Source of the DNA: DATFVA01 sp963839165 | GTDB taxonomy: Bacteria > Bacteroidota > Ignavibacteria > Ignavibacteriales > Ignavibacteriaceae | Assembly (NCBI GenBank): GCA_963839165.1 | Contig: CAWIUG010000011.1 | Span: 186,001 to 250,000, forward strand | Reading direction: 5' to 3' | DNA length: 64,000 nt | Shown here: positions 8,940-17,671 of the stretch, in pieces | Numbering within the stretch: position 1 is the stretch's first letter | How the letters are laid out: each line of letters starts with the position of its first letter | Made by a program: the position numbers and the translations under genes | Notes under the pieces: model-generated | What the model saw: the letters and a program-made list of their open reading frames with translations, nothing else | Told to the model about the DNA's origin: nothing | The model's database searches: none

Positions 8940-10442
8940 ATGTTTAAAGGACATCCAAAAGGACTTTATGTACTTTTTTTTACAGAAATGTGGGAGCGAT
9001 TTGGTTTCTATACAATGCTCGCAATTTTTGTTTACTATTTAAGCGAAAATTTCGGCTGGGATGCCGCTACTGTCACCAACGTTTATGGGATCTTCATCGC
9101 GTTTGTTTATTTCACCCCTATAGTAGGTGGCTGGATTGCCGACAATGTTCTTGGTTATGGAAAGACTATAATAATCGGCGCAATAATAATGTGTATTGGT
9201 TACGGACTTATGGCTGTGCCTACCCAAACACCGTTCCTTCTCTACATTGCCCTTGCAGTTGTCTGCATAGGTAATGGAATGTTTAAGGCAAATATTTCAG
9301 TTCTGGTCGGCAACCTTTATGGTCATTCTTCCGGATCATTAAAAGATGCGGGATACAATATTTTCTATATGGGGATAAACATCGGTGCTTTCTATGCTCC
9401 ATTTGCGGCTGCCGGCGTAAGACAATTCTTTATGGAAAACTTCGGCACTACCCTTGCGCATGGATATAATGCAGTGTTTGCAGTTGCCTCTGCAGGAATG
9501 ATTGTGTCGCTGCTAGTTTTTACAATTTTTAGAAAATATTATGCTGATGCAGACTACAGGTCAAAGGTCAACCCAAATACTGATAAGGATGTTACCCTAA
9601 CTAAAAAACAGGAAAAAGAACGGGTTGGTGCACTGCTTACAATCTTTGCGATTGTTATTTTCTTCTGGATGGCATTTCATCAGAATGGCGCAGCCCTCTC
9701 GCTGTTTGCAAGGGATTATACATTCAGCGCCGTGCACAAATTTACCTATATCCTTTTTGACGTAATTGGACTGCATGCTGTACTTGCTGTTATTCTCGGC
9801 GCCGCAGTTGCTCTCAGCAGGAAAACCTCGGTTAAAACAAAAGGTATCGGTAGTTTCTTTGTGCTGATTGGCCTTATTGTAATTATTTATAAACTGAATA
9901 GTCTGCCGGATACAAACTCTATTGCCCCTGAACAGTTTCAGTCATTTAACCCGATGTTCATCGTTCTGCTTACCCCTGTCATAGTTGGCTATTTCGCCTG
10001 GCTTAACAGAAAGGGAAAGGAACCTTCCTCTCCAGCAAAAATCGGAATAGGTATGCTGATTACGGGACTTGCGTATATTATCATGGTTATAGCCTCAACA
10101 GGACTTCCACCAGTTTACTCTCTTAACGGAGGAACATCACCTGTAACTGTTTCACCCTTCTGGCTTATCGGTACCTATTTTACACTTACCCTGGCAGAGT
10201 TGCACTTAAGTCCGATGGGACTCTCATTTGTTTCGAAGGTCGCTCCTCCCAAAATGAAAGGACTCTTAATGGGAGGCTGGTTTGGGGCGACAGCCATCGG
10301 TAATTATCTGTCGGGTTTTGTAGGCAGGTTTTATCAGAACTGGGAACTCTGGCAGTTCTTCCTTCTTCTCGTGGTTACTTCTTTAATTGCGGCGGGACTT
10401 GTGGTTATTTTCCTGAAAAGACTTAAAGCGGCAACAGGATAA
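8940..10442 (+). CDS. proton-dependent oligopeptide transporter (POT/PTR family)
   Basis: 500 residues, 12-14 predicted membrane helices. The family signature EMWERFGFYTMLAIFVYYL at residues 16-34 contains the ExxER motif that couples proton and peptide binding. A GGWIADNVLGYGKTIIIGA loop follows between helices 2 and 3, and GMGFYMGINIGAFYAP-like sequence (NIFYMGINIGAFYAPF) lies at about 140. A late SPMGLSFVSKVAPPKMKGLLMGGWF is typical of the C-terminal half. These inner-membrane permeases import di- and tripeptides with protons. A strong GGAGG lies seven bases before the ATG. The gene stands alone on this strand. Confidence 0.95.
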   Translation: MFKGHPKGLYVLFFTEMWERFGFYTMLAIFVYYLSENFGWDAATVTNVYGIFIAFVYFTPIVGGWIADNVLGYGKTIIIGAIIMCIGYGLMAVPTQTPFLLYIALAVVCIGNGMFKANISVLVGNLYGHSSGSLKDAGYNIFYMGINIGAFYAPFAAAGVRQFFMENFGTTLAHGYNAVFAVASAGMIVSLLVFTIFRKYYADADYRSKVNPNTDKDVTLTKKQEKERVGALLTIFAIVIFFWMAFHQNGAALSLFARDYTFSAVHKFTYILFDVIGLHAVLAVILGAAVALSRKTSVKTKGIGSFFVLIGLIVIIYKLNSLPDTNSIAPEQFQSFNPMFIVLLTPVIVGYFAWLNRKGKEPSSPAKIGIGMLITGLAYIIMVIASTGLPPVYSLNGGTSPVTVSPFWLIGTYFTLTLAELHLSPMGLSFVSKVAPPKMKGLLMGGWFGATAIGNYLSGFVGRFYQNWELWQFFLLLVVTSLIAAGLVVIFLKRLKAATG

Positions 10443-10556
10443 ATATCGTTGGGGAAACCGGATCAGAGTTTTTAATCTCATTCCACTCCCGGCTTTTCGG
10501 AAAGGTTTTGGAGTAGGGAGAGGTTCATTCTTCCCAGGCTCTGTATGAAAGATTCT

Positions 10557-10916
10557 CTAAATTATTTCGGGATCGTTTATTGTCATTTCATTCTGAATGT
10601 TCCCGGTGTTAAGTGTGCCTGCTGGTTCAAACAGTACTAGGTGAACCTCTTCGTCTGCCGAAGGTTTGTGTTCAACTCCCTTTGGTACAATGAAGAATTC
10701 TCCTTCGCTCAGAAGAACTGTCTTCTCTTTGAGGTGAATCTTCAATTTCCCTTTCACCACCAGGAATAATTCATCTTCATTTTCATGATGATGCCAGACG
10801 AACGAACCCTTAAGTTTTGCAACTTTTACATGCTGACCATTGAGTTCACCAACAATTTTAGGCTGCCAGTATTCCTGAATGGCTGAAAGCTTTTCTTCAA
10901 TGTTAACTTTGTTCAT
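10557..10916 (-). CDS. cupin domain protein
   Basis: 119 residues forming one small cupin barrel. Motif 1 is GSFVWHHHENEDELFLVVKG (HxH...E metal ligands and final G), and motif 2 is EGEFFIVPKGVEHKPSADEE with the fourth ligand His. Such stand-alone cupins usually bind a divalent metal and act as isomerases, dioxygenases or small-ligand sensors; this one cannot be assigned a substrate. Its ATG overlaps the stop codon of the DinB-like gene (TAATG), so translation is probably coupled. It is the last gene of the minus-strand run 12361-10557. Confidence 0.88.
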   Translation of the reverse strand: MNKVNIEEKLSAIQEYWQPKIVGELNGQHVKVAKLKGSFVWHHHENEDELFLVVKGKLKIHLKEKTVLLSEGEFFIVPKGVEHKPSADEEVHLVLFEPAGTLNTGNIQNEMTINDPEII

Positions 10917-11368
10917 TATTTGCCTCCCTCAATTAATCGTCTGTGATAATTTATCTGTCCCAGGTGATAATCAAAATGGTTGATGATATGAATAAGAGTA
11001 TAACCATATTCTCTCAGCTTTCCGCCGATTTTATCTGGAAATGTTTTGTTCATATCAGTATCATTAAGCTTCGGCAGCGATTTTTTTACAACCTCAATCA
11101 GGGCATCGATATTTTTATTTAACTCCTCCCTTGGTATATTTTTATCAGAAAATTCCGTCTGCCTGTCTCTTTGATACCCTGTTCCGCCAATAAGATGACC
11201 AACAAAATGATTCACGTTACCCACAAGATGTAGACAAAGGTTTCCCGCAGAATTTGCTATATCCCCCTTTATGATCCACATATTACTTTCATCTTTGTAA
11301 AGGTTGATCTCATTTTTCAGTTTGTTCAGCTCAGTCTCAAATATCTCCATCAACCATCCTGAGAACAT
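10916..11368 (-). CDS. DinB-like / DUF1572 family protein
   Basis: 150 residues. The four-helix DinB/YfiT fold is suggested by the His residues at family positions: LCLHLVGNVNHFVGHLIGGTGY early, and YTLIHIINHFDYHLGQINYHRR near the C-terminus, the presumed metal-binding triad. Proteins of this type are thiol-dependent transferases or have unknown roles, often stress-linked. The start at 11368 is supported by GGAGG five bases upstream. It sits 11 bases after the GNAT gene and overlaps the cupin gene, so all three are probably in one operon. Confidence 0.85.
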   Translation of the reverse strand: MFSGWLMEIFETELNKLKNEINLYKDESNMWIIKGDIANSAGNLCLHLVGNVNHFVGHLIGGTGYQRDRQTEFSDKNIPREELNKNIDALIEVVKKSLPKLNDTDMNKTFPDKIGGKLREYGYTLIHIINHFDYHLGQINYHRRLIEGGK

Positions 11369-11379
11369 ATCATCCTCCT

Positions 11380-11943
11380 TTAATTTGTAATTGCATAAAG
11401 ACGGACATCAACCAGTTTTCCGTCCTTTATATAATATTTTTTAAGAGTGCCTTCATACTCAAAACCGCATTTTTCAAGCACCCTGCATGAACCGGAATTA
11501 TGTTCGAATACCGTAGCTTCAATTCTTTTTAAATGAAGCGAATCAAAACCATACTGGCAGAAACTTTTCACAACTTTGCTCATTATTCCTCTGTTCCAGA
11601 AATCCCTTGCCAGCCAGTAACCCAGTTCATCCTTATGGGATGTAAGCCCATACTTCATATGGAAGCTGATCCCGCCGATGAGCTGTTTATCTGCTGTCCT
11701 GATCGCAAAGTTGAGGCTCACGCCGGATTTCTTTCTATTTTCATTTACAAACCTGAACCACCAGTCGGCATCTTTTGAAGTATAAGGGAAAGGAAGCCGG
11801 AGTGTATTTTCATAGATCTCCCTGTCTGAAAGAAACCGGATAAGGTTGTCTTTATCCTTCTTCGAAGGCTCATCGAGATATATATTATTATCTACTTTAA
11901 TTTTCATGATCCCGGATCCATACCCTGAATTCTCTTTTTTCAT
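11380..11943 (-). CDS. GNAT family N-acetyltransferase (RimJ/RimL-like)
   Basis: 187 residues with the ribosomal-protein/alanine acetyltransferase layout: IYLDEPSKKDKDNLIRFLSD, then FAIRTADKQLIGGISFHM (motif A strands), YWLARDFWNRGIMSKVVKSFCQYGFD around the acetyl-CoA loop, and the C-terminal RIEATVFEHNSGSCRVLEKC followed by GFEYEGTLKKYYIKDGK. It should transfer acetyl from acetyl-CoA to an amine; the target is not predictable. The ATG at 11943 overlaps closely with the lipoprotein stop at 11945. A second in-frame ATG twelve codons later (11907) is also possible. Confidence 0.88.
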   Translation of the reverse strand: MKKENSGYGSGIMKIKVDNNIYLDEPSKKDKDNLIRFLSDREIYENTLRLPFPYTSKDADWWFRFVNENRKKSGVSLNFAIRTADKQLIGGISFHMKYGLTSHKDELGYWLARDFWNRGIMSKVVKSFCQYGFDSLHLKRIEATVFEHNSGSCRVLEKCGFEYEGTLKKYYIKDGKLVDVRLYAITN

Positions 11944-11944
11944 C

Positions 11945-12361
11945 TTAATTCAGGTAGTCAATTTTCTTAATCTGGGTGTCGTAGATTTTCCACTCACCGT
12001 CCGTTTTATGAAGTATATGAACGCCTTCAATCCTGTTGTCTCTGAAAGTAGGACCCTTAATCTTCTTGGTAATCTGTACAAACTGAACTTTTGCTTCATC
12101 ATCTTTCAATTCGATTATTTTAAGATCCTTTACCTGGTAATTAAGATCATAGGTGCTGAAAATAGTATTCATCATATCATTGAGATGGCCAAAGTTTTTA
12201 TTTTCCTTATCCATTGTGTTGATATAGGCGGTTACATCCTCATCATTGCCTGCTTCAGTATTTTTCATGATTACATTTTTAACAGCCTGTTCTTCGCTGT
12301 TGTCGGTGCTGCAGCCATTTATTACGAGAAGGGATATAAGTAAAAGAAAAACATATTTCAT
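11945..12361 (-). CDS. lipoprotein with NTF2-like fold
   Basis: 138 residues. It has a lipoprotein signal MKYVFLLLISLLVINGCSTD. A domain with NTF2/SnoaL-like order follows: helix EEQAVKNVIMKNTEAGNDED, then DVTAYINTMDKENKNFGHL, then strands YQVKDLKIIELKDDEAKVQF and a final HKTDGEWKIYDTQI. That ending is typical of NTF2-like pockets. The family assignment is by pattern only. It is first in the minus-strand operon lipoprotein-GNAT-DinB-cupin. A perfect AAGGAG lies eight bases before the ATG. A strong intrinsic terminator and the sigma-54 module region lie 63-400 bases upstream, so the operon could be attenuated by that leader or have its own promoter between 12362 and 12424. Confidence 0.78.
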   Translation of the reverse strand: MKYVFLLLISLLVINGCSTDNSEEQAVKNVIMKNTEAGNDEDVTAYINTMDKENKNFGHLNDMMNTIFSTYDLNYQVKDLKIIELKDDEAKVQFVQITKKIKGPTFRDNRIEGVHILHKTDGEWKIYDTQIKKIDYLN

Positions 12362-12423
12362 TTTAATTCTCCTTGTCAGGATTTATAATATAATTACTTT
12401 GAGAATTAATTTAATACAAATAA

Positions 12424-12460
12424 AAAAAGCCGCAAAGTCTAAAATGCTTTACGGCTTTTT
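12424..12460 (-). terminator. strong Rho-independent terminator upstream of the lipoprotein operon
   Basis: AAAAAGCCG, a mismatch, AAAG, a nine-base loop, CTTT, a mismatch, then CGGCTTTTT. On the minus strand it is followed by a run of seven T residues, so minus is the likely working direction. No protein gene lies upstream of it on that strand for over 500 bases, which makes it the end of a non-coding transcript or an attenuator. Confidence 0.9.
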
Positions 12461-12461
12461 C

Positions 12462-12542
12462 GTGATTCCCATTTTACAGACCTTCACCTCATCTTTACCT
12501 GTTCATTCAAATCGTCTTTGAATACATACAATCAGGAATCAC
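12462..12542 (-). repeat. RNA module copy B
   Basis: Outer stem GTGATTCC (12462-12469) with GGAATCAC (12535-12542). Inside, on the minus strand, are an ATTCAAA/TTTGAAT hairpin and the shared core AGGTAAAGAT. Read on the plus strand, it shares with copy A the order TGATTC, CCTT, ATCTTTACCT, TTCA, GTCTT, GAATCA. Confidence 0.6.
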
Positions 12543-12654
12543 AAACTTGTCTTCCCGCCTTACCTGCTGTTAACTCACTTTAGTATTTAGACGCTGTCAT
12601 GAGGGGAAAGGTTTAAAAAGAAGTGCCGCTTATTTCAGCGGCCTTAGAAGGGAT

Positions 12655-12740
12655 AATGATTCTGTGATTTAGCTTCCTTATCTCTGTATCTTTACCTATT
12701 CAATTGTGTCTTCATTATAATCATCATTACCAGAATCATT
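12655..12740 (-). repeat. RNA module copy A
   Basis: Outer stem AATGATTCTG (12655-12664) with CAGAATCATT (12731-12740), a perfect 10-bp inverted repeat separated by 66 bases. The interior has the same ordered blocks as copy B, including ATCTTTACCT on the plus strand. The copies lie about 112 bases apart from outer arm to outer arm. Confidence 0.6.
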
Positions 12741-12767
12741 TCATATTTTATTATCTGCTAAGTATAT

Positions 12768-12783
12768 CGCAAGCGTTATGCCA
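12768..12783 (-). promoter_or_regulatory. sigma-54 (-24/-12) promoter
   Basis: The minus strand reads TGGCATAACGCTTGCG, matching TGGCAY-N5-TTGC with the required spacing between GG and GC. It would start transcription near 12757, pointing into the tandem-module region. Sigma-54 itself (rpoN) is encoded at 19175-20629. No activator gene is adjacent. Confidence 0.68.
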
Positions 12784-12968
12784 AAGAATATTTCTCCGAA
12801 ATGAGGGAATATATCAGAATTTGTTGGTGATTTGTGACTGGAAAACGAAGTGGTTTCGCAGGGTATGAATATTTTTCAATATCTAAGTCTGATCAGAAAT
12901 ATTTTGCTGAACAAGGCTGTCTCCAGAAATAAACACTGCACTTGTGATGTATAACAATTATAATATCA

Positions 12969-15900
12969 TTAAAGCTTCCTTGCCGCTACAACTACCGTCT
13001 TCAGGTTTTCCACAACACCCGCATTATCATTCAAGGCCTCAAGGAAAACAATATAAATTCCTATCCTCAAGGGTATACCGCTGTCTTCCAATCCGTCAAA
13101 AATAACCGAGCCCTGTGAAGCCGAAGGCATGTTATTTGCAACTGTACGAACCAACCTTCCGCGGCTATCAAAAATTTTTATCCTTATTTGTGAAACGGCC
13201 TGAGATAGGGTATAATTTATTATGCAGAAATCTTCATACCCATCGTTATCAGGAGAAAAAGGGTTGGGGGAAACAGAAATACCCGCCTGCCGGTTATTAT
13301 TTTCCGTGAAAATACTGTTCTGTCTGCCAGGAGTAGCCCCAAGGTAATCTACCGAAGTACTCCAGTTCTGATGATAGTTTCCGGTAAGAGCGGGATTAAT
13401 TCTTTCAAGCGATTTATTCTTAGTGATGTGGATATTCCTGTTGTGCCAGCTGGAAGAATAAACAAGCGAATCAATAATATTTCCTCTTACATCCTTCAGC
13501 AGAATTAGTTCTCCCGCATTCGATAATCCGAGATCACCGGTTCCTGCCAATCTGAAGTTGTTGAATTCATCAGGGGAATAAATAGAGAAAACGGCTGAGT
13601 CAGCCGCGAGCAGGTAATATCCTGCAGAGGGGAATTTGAAGTATGATTCTGAAAGCCTGAATGTCTTTCCGCCTGACTCTTCAAAGGTCCAGCCTCCTAT
13701 ATCTATTGTGTCGCTGCTGTTATTATAAAACTCAACGAACTCACAATTGTCAATTCCAGGATCACTCATTATTTCATTTATTACAACCGAACTTCTTTCT
13801 CCACGAGGAATACCAGAAAGGGAATTACCTTTGCCAGGAGTACTTTTTTCCGAACTAATTGAAGAAGCCCACCTGCCTGTTCCGCCCATTGTATCTGCTG
13901 TATCAATTCTTTCGAGTGAATACCCATTCTTACCTCCCCATGAGGATTGGTAATGAATACTGTCGATAATACCTCCTCTAAAATCATACAGTATCATATA
14001 ATCTCCTGAATTACCCAGATTACCGAATTCAGCTGTAAAAAGGGAGGAGACTTCCGGATGAAAGGCATTAAAAGATGTATCTTTTGCTATAACTGCAAAC
14101 TGACCTGGTTTCAGGTAAGAATCACGGTCTGTAATTAAGCCTCCTGAAAGTGCACCAGGAGTATCTCCGGCCGACCAGTTTCTAATATTAATGCTATCCG
14201 CTGAAGTATTTACGATTTCAAACCATTCCGGCTCACCTTCGGCAGGATCATACATTATCTCATTTATCATTGCAGCGTGACTACCGTAGCCCGGGCTAAC
14301 AACTCTCTCACGGTAGTTATTTAATGTATCCTCATCCCCGGATAACATTACTCTTACAGCGGTCCTTATTTCTTTCGATAGATTATTAAAGGAAGTTTGG
14401 GAAATAATAAAAAGCGAATCATCTGCAGAGATAGAAATACCCGCCTGTGAGGAGATGAGCCTGTCAACCGTACTGTTTGAATCACTATCGATATAAAATT
14501 CGGCGGTGATCCCCGTTGCGCTCCCCTTCCCTTTATTTTTTATCATCGCTGTAATAAAAACATTATTACCTTCAACAGGAAATTCAGGATCTGATGATAT
14601 ACGGTCGATAATTATATCACGATTCTTTGGAGTAATACTGTTTATCCTCCCCGGTGTGCCAAATTCTATATCCTCAGACGATCCCCAGTTGGAAGCAAGG
14701 TTAGTAGAAGCGGAAACTGACACCCTTTCCAGCGAATGACCCGGCCTGCCGCCCCAGGTGCTGGTAAAAAACAATGAGTCCATGGTTTGTCCCCGCGGAT
14801 CTTTCAATACGAAGCCGTCCGCATCATTATTTAATACAGGAAGACTTAATACTTCCAGGGGAGAAGGTATAAGACGATGAAATTGAAGTATAGAGGAATC
14901 CCTGGCAATGACAAAGTAATTGTGGGAAGGGATAAAAATCTCAGAATCTATTTCAGACAAAGAGGGTGATGAAATTACATCGCTGAAACTCCAGTCTTTC
15001 AGACAGATGGAATCATCAGATTTGTTATAAAACTCAACCCACTCAGGCTCGCCTCCTTCGGGATAGTACATAACTTCATTTATTACAATTGTACCTTGAG
15101 GATAGCCGGGATATATTTTCGAAACACTATAATTATTGCTTGTATCCATGTCAGCTGTAAAGATTGCCTCTGCATAAAAGATACGAGCTGTGAAAAGGCT
15201 GCTTACTATATAGTCAGGATCAATGACGGCAGAATCTCCAGGTGAAAGAAAGAGTCCGTTTTGGTTTGCCAGCAATATGTCAGGCAGAGAATCAAGATCG
15301 GTATCTTCATACAGCCGGAGGGAATAAGGTGCAGCAGTCAGTCCCGGATTCTTTATTTTTATCAGTAGAGAAACATCGTCTCCGAATACAGGGTAGGGGG
15401 GTGAAGAAATAATTTCCATAACGCAGAGATCATTTTCTTTAGAGGTTACAGAATTCACATAGCCGGGAGTCGCCTTATAACGGCTGATTGAAGTTCTCCA
15501 GTTTCCAGTCTCAGAGGCAGAACTATCGGCATCGATTCTTTCAAGAGAAAATCCATCACCGCCACCCCAGTCAGGACTATATTCCAGCGAATCTATCACG
15601 CGATTCATGGAGTCAAGAAGTATAATTTTATCTCCCGAATTATTTAAGGCTGAAAATGATTTTATCATAAGCAGTGCATTAACGTTAAAGTAATTGGTTA
15701 TGGTACTGTCATCTGATATAAGAGCAAAACCTCCAGGAGGCAGGATTATATCCTTAACACAGAAAGTAATGGTATCCCTGGAATCTGCCAGCTTATGATT
15801 TTTGAGATCAAGAGGTATGCTGCTTCTATTCAGGATCTCTATCCATTCAGGCTGAGGACTCACTGGATCATACATAAATTCGTTTATCACAAGATCATTC

Positions 15901-17621
15901 CTGAACTCAAAAACCTCCATTCCCCGGAAATTTGCATAGGCGGTATTGTTTGTCATATCATTGTCAGGGGATGCTATCACCGTTGCAATAAAATAGTTCT
16001 GACCATTTCCGAAATTCGATGTAAACAAATTGAAAACTACCGTGTCGCCTGAAAACAAAGGTCCCGAATTTACAGATGAAGTAAGCTCCGATGACTGAGC
16101 AATTGAATCCTCATTTATATCATAATAAAGGAGCAGAGAAAAAGACGGGTAAGTATTCAAACCTGCATTCTTAATAGTAATTTTAAACCGAGCCGGATCC
16201 CCAATCACCGCATATTCGCTTGTTTCAAACCCGGAGATTTCAAGATCGTTTCTCTTAGGTGTTACAGAATTGATTTGTCCCGGTGTAGCTCTGAATATAC
16301 TCTCACAGGTGAGCCAGTTATCCTCATTGCTACCCATTTCATCAACAGAAATTCTTTCAAGTGATCTTCCCTCAGCTCCTCCCCAGTCAGGTGAATAAAT
16401 CAAGCTGTCGATCACTAGTCCGAGCGAATCTTTAATTACAACTGCATCCCCAGTGTTATTCAGGGCGGGCAGACTGAATGCTATTATCGGTGAAGGAACA
16501 TCGTAGAAGTCGAGCACAGATGAATCTCTTGTAAGAACCATGAACCCCCCCGGTGAGATAAAGAACTCCTGATCTATTATAATTCTTGAAGTTGAATAAT
16601 CTGAAAACTTCCATCCCTTAAGGTTTATTTCATCTGAAGATTGGTTATAGATCTCTACCCACTCCGGTTCTTCTGATGCAGGAGCGTACATTATCTCATT
16701 AATAACAATATCATTGTACAGAGTACCGGGAGGATAAACACTAAAGCTTTTCCAGGCAGTGTTATCCAGGGTGTCTTCATCCGGGGGAAATACAACTTCC
16801 GCAATAATGTTATAAAACCCGGAAGAAGCTGAAAGGATTTGTGCTACGACAGTAAGGGAATCGTGTTGCTGCAGACCGGAATATTCCTGTGAGTAAATCT
16901 CCTCTCCTGCCTGTGGGATTGAATCCAGGTTGACATCATTATAAACCATTACTGTGAAGTTATCCGCAGCGTTTTCACCACCGTTCTTTATATCCGAAAT
17001 TATCAGAATATTATCACCTTCAAATGGCAACAAGGGCGATATAGTAACAGATTTTATTTCAAGATCATAACCTACCGGAGTAACAGAATTTTGAAATCCG
17101 GGGGTTCCGTTGGGATAACCAGAGTTAAGCCAGTTGATTTGTGAACTATCAGAACCGACCAGAATTTTCTCATCTGAATGAGCCTGGGGATTATCCGCTG
17201 AGTATGTATAAACATCGAGAGTATCGTCATTCGCTGAGAGAAGCCATACGGGACGGTCAGACGTATTTGCCATACCGGTTGATCCGAAATAATTATCTGT
17301 AATTTTCAGGATCAGCGGTCCCGGAGGTATAAGGTTATTGTAGATACCTGATTCAATATCATAATCTGCCTCAAATACTACAGCATAACTTAATGGCTCC
17401 AGTAACGTTCCCTGTCCGGTGCCGATAATAAAATCGGGGGATGAATTATAATACTTTATACCAAAACCGTAAAGATCAATGCTGATGGAACCAGTATTAT
17501 AAATCTCAATGAATTCATTATTCCCTGAAACAGGGTAGAACATTATTTCATTAAGTTTGAGTGAAGTCTGTGAGAAACAAATAGATGAGTATATCAGAAA
17601 AAAGAAGAATACTCTGGTCAT
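12969..17621 (-). CDS. giant secreted lamin-tail repeat protein (six LTD domains alternating with CARDB-like domains)
   Basis: 1550 residues with a signal peptide (MTRVFFFFLIYSSICFSQ). Six lamin-tail domains are marked by the recurring pattern xVINEIMYxP...EWxEIYNxS: LKLNEIMFYPV, DIVINEIMYAPA, DLVINEFMYDPV, TIVINEVMYYPE, AAMINEIMYDPA and SVVINEIMSDPG. Most end in a DSLxYxxxWGGxxGxSLERI strand and an ATPGxxNS linker. Four CARDB-like Ig domains (YDLEIKSVTIS, NDLEISGFETS, NDLCVMEIISS, RDIIIDRISSD) lie between repeats 1-5. The C-terminus (VSPNPFSPDNDGYEDFCII, then IRIKIFDSRGRLVRTV) is a FlgD-like/gliding-type domain probably used for T9SS export. A surface or matrix adhesive role is inferred, not shown. 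It stands alone. Confidence 0.85.
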   Translation of the reverse strand: MTRVFFFFLIYSSICFSQTSLKLNEIMFYPVSGNNEFIEIYNTGSISIDLYGFGIKYYNSSPDFIIGTGQGTLLEPLSYAVVFEADYDIESGIYNNLIPPGPLILKITDNYFGSTGMANTSDRPVWLLSANDDTLDVYTYSADNPQAHSDEKILVGSDSSQINWLNSGYPNGTPGFQNSVTPVGYDLEIKSVTISPLLPFEGDNILIISDIKNGGENAADNFTVMVYNDVNLDSIPQAGEEIYSQEYSGLQQHDSLTVVAQILSASSGFYNIIAEVVFPPDEDTLDNTAWKSFSVYPPGTLYNDIVINEIMYAPASEEPEWVEIYNQSSDEINLKGWKFSDYSTSRIIIDQEFFISPGGFMVLTRDSSVLDFYDVPSPIIAFSLPALNNTGDAVVIKDSLGLVIDSLIYSPDWGGAEGRSLERISVDEMGSNEDNWLTCESIFRATPGQINSVTPKRNDLEISGFETSEYAVIGDPARFKITIKNAGLNTYPSFSLLLYYDINEDSIAQSSELTSSVNSGPLFSGDTVVFNLFTSNFGNGQNYFIATVIASPDNDMTNNTAYANFRGMEVFEFRNDLVINEFMYDPVSPQPEWIEILNRSSIPLDLKNHKLADSRDTITFCVKDIILPPGGFALISDDSTITNYFNVNALLMIKSFSALNNSGDKIILLDSMNRVIDSLEYSPDWGGGDGFSLERIDADSSASETGNWRTSISRYKATPGYVNSVTSKENDLCVMEIISSPPYPVFGDDVSLLIKIKNPGLTAAPYSLRLYEDTDLDSLPDILLANQNGLFLSPGDSAVIDPDYIVSSLFTARIFYAEAIFTADMDTSNNYSVSKIYPGYPQGTIVINEVMYYPEGGEPEWVEFYNKSDDSICLKDWSFSDVISSPSLSEIDSEIFIPSHNYFVIARDSSILQFHRLIPSPLEVLSLPVLNNDADGFVLKDPRGQTMDSLFFTSTWGGRPGHSLERVSVSASTNLASNWGSSEDIEFGTPGRINSITPKNRDIIIDRISSDPEFPVEGNNVFITAMIKNKGKGSATGITAEFYIDSDSNSTVDRLISSQAGISISADDSLFIISQTSFNNLSKEIRTAVRVMLSGDEDTLNNYRERVVSPGYGSHAAMINEIMYDPAEGEPEWFEIVNTSADSINIRNWSAGDTPGALSGGLITDRDSYLKPGQFAVIAKDTSFNAFHPEVSSLFTAEFGNLGNSGDYMILYDFRGGIIDSIHYQSSWGGKNGYSLERIDTADTMGGTGRWASSISSEKSTPGKGNSLSGIPRGERSSVVINEIMSDPGIDNCEFVEFYNNSSDTIDIGGWTFEESGGKTFRLSESYFKFPSAGYYLLAADSAVFSIYSPDEFNNFRLAGTGDLGLSNAGELILLKDVRGNIIDSLVYSSSWHNRNIHITKNKSLERINPALTGNYHQNWSTSVDYLGATPGRQNSIFTENNNRQAGISVSPNPFSPDNDGYEDFCIINYTLSQAVSQIRIKIFDSRGRLVRTVANNMPSASQGSVIFDGLEDSGIPLRIGIYIVFLEALNDNAGVVENLKTVVVAARKL

Positions 17622-17671
17622 CCCCGGGAGCCCTTTATTTTATTATTTTGTACTTCGAAAAATAAAAAAAA

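Larger units (their letters stand above)
12424..12757 (-). ncRNA. candidate sigma-54-dependent structured RNA with two tandem modules
   Basis: Inferred transcript from the predicted sigma-54 start (about 12757) to the terminator. It has no open frame longer than about 15 codons. Two related foldable segments occupy most of it: copy A (12655-12740) is closed by AATGATTCTG/CAGAATCATT and copy B (12462-12542) by GTGATTCC/GGAATCAC. Both carry AGGTAAAGAT preceded by TTGAAY-type sequence. Between them lies a GCCGCT/AGCGGC hairpin (12625-12642). The architecture (two similar domains, then an intrinsic terminator, then a gene start 63 bases on) fits either an independent sRNA or a tandem riboswitch-like leader. 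Not recognised as any known RNA family. Confidence 0.5.

Noticed and set aside
12969..17621. Lamin-tail protein as a T9SS type A cargo
   Set aside because: Its C-terminus has VSPNPFSPDNDG and a FlgD-like domain but lacks the NYPNPFNPST sorting signature, so it is listed only as possibly exported this way.
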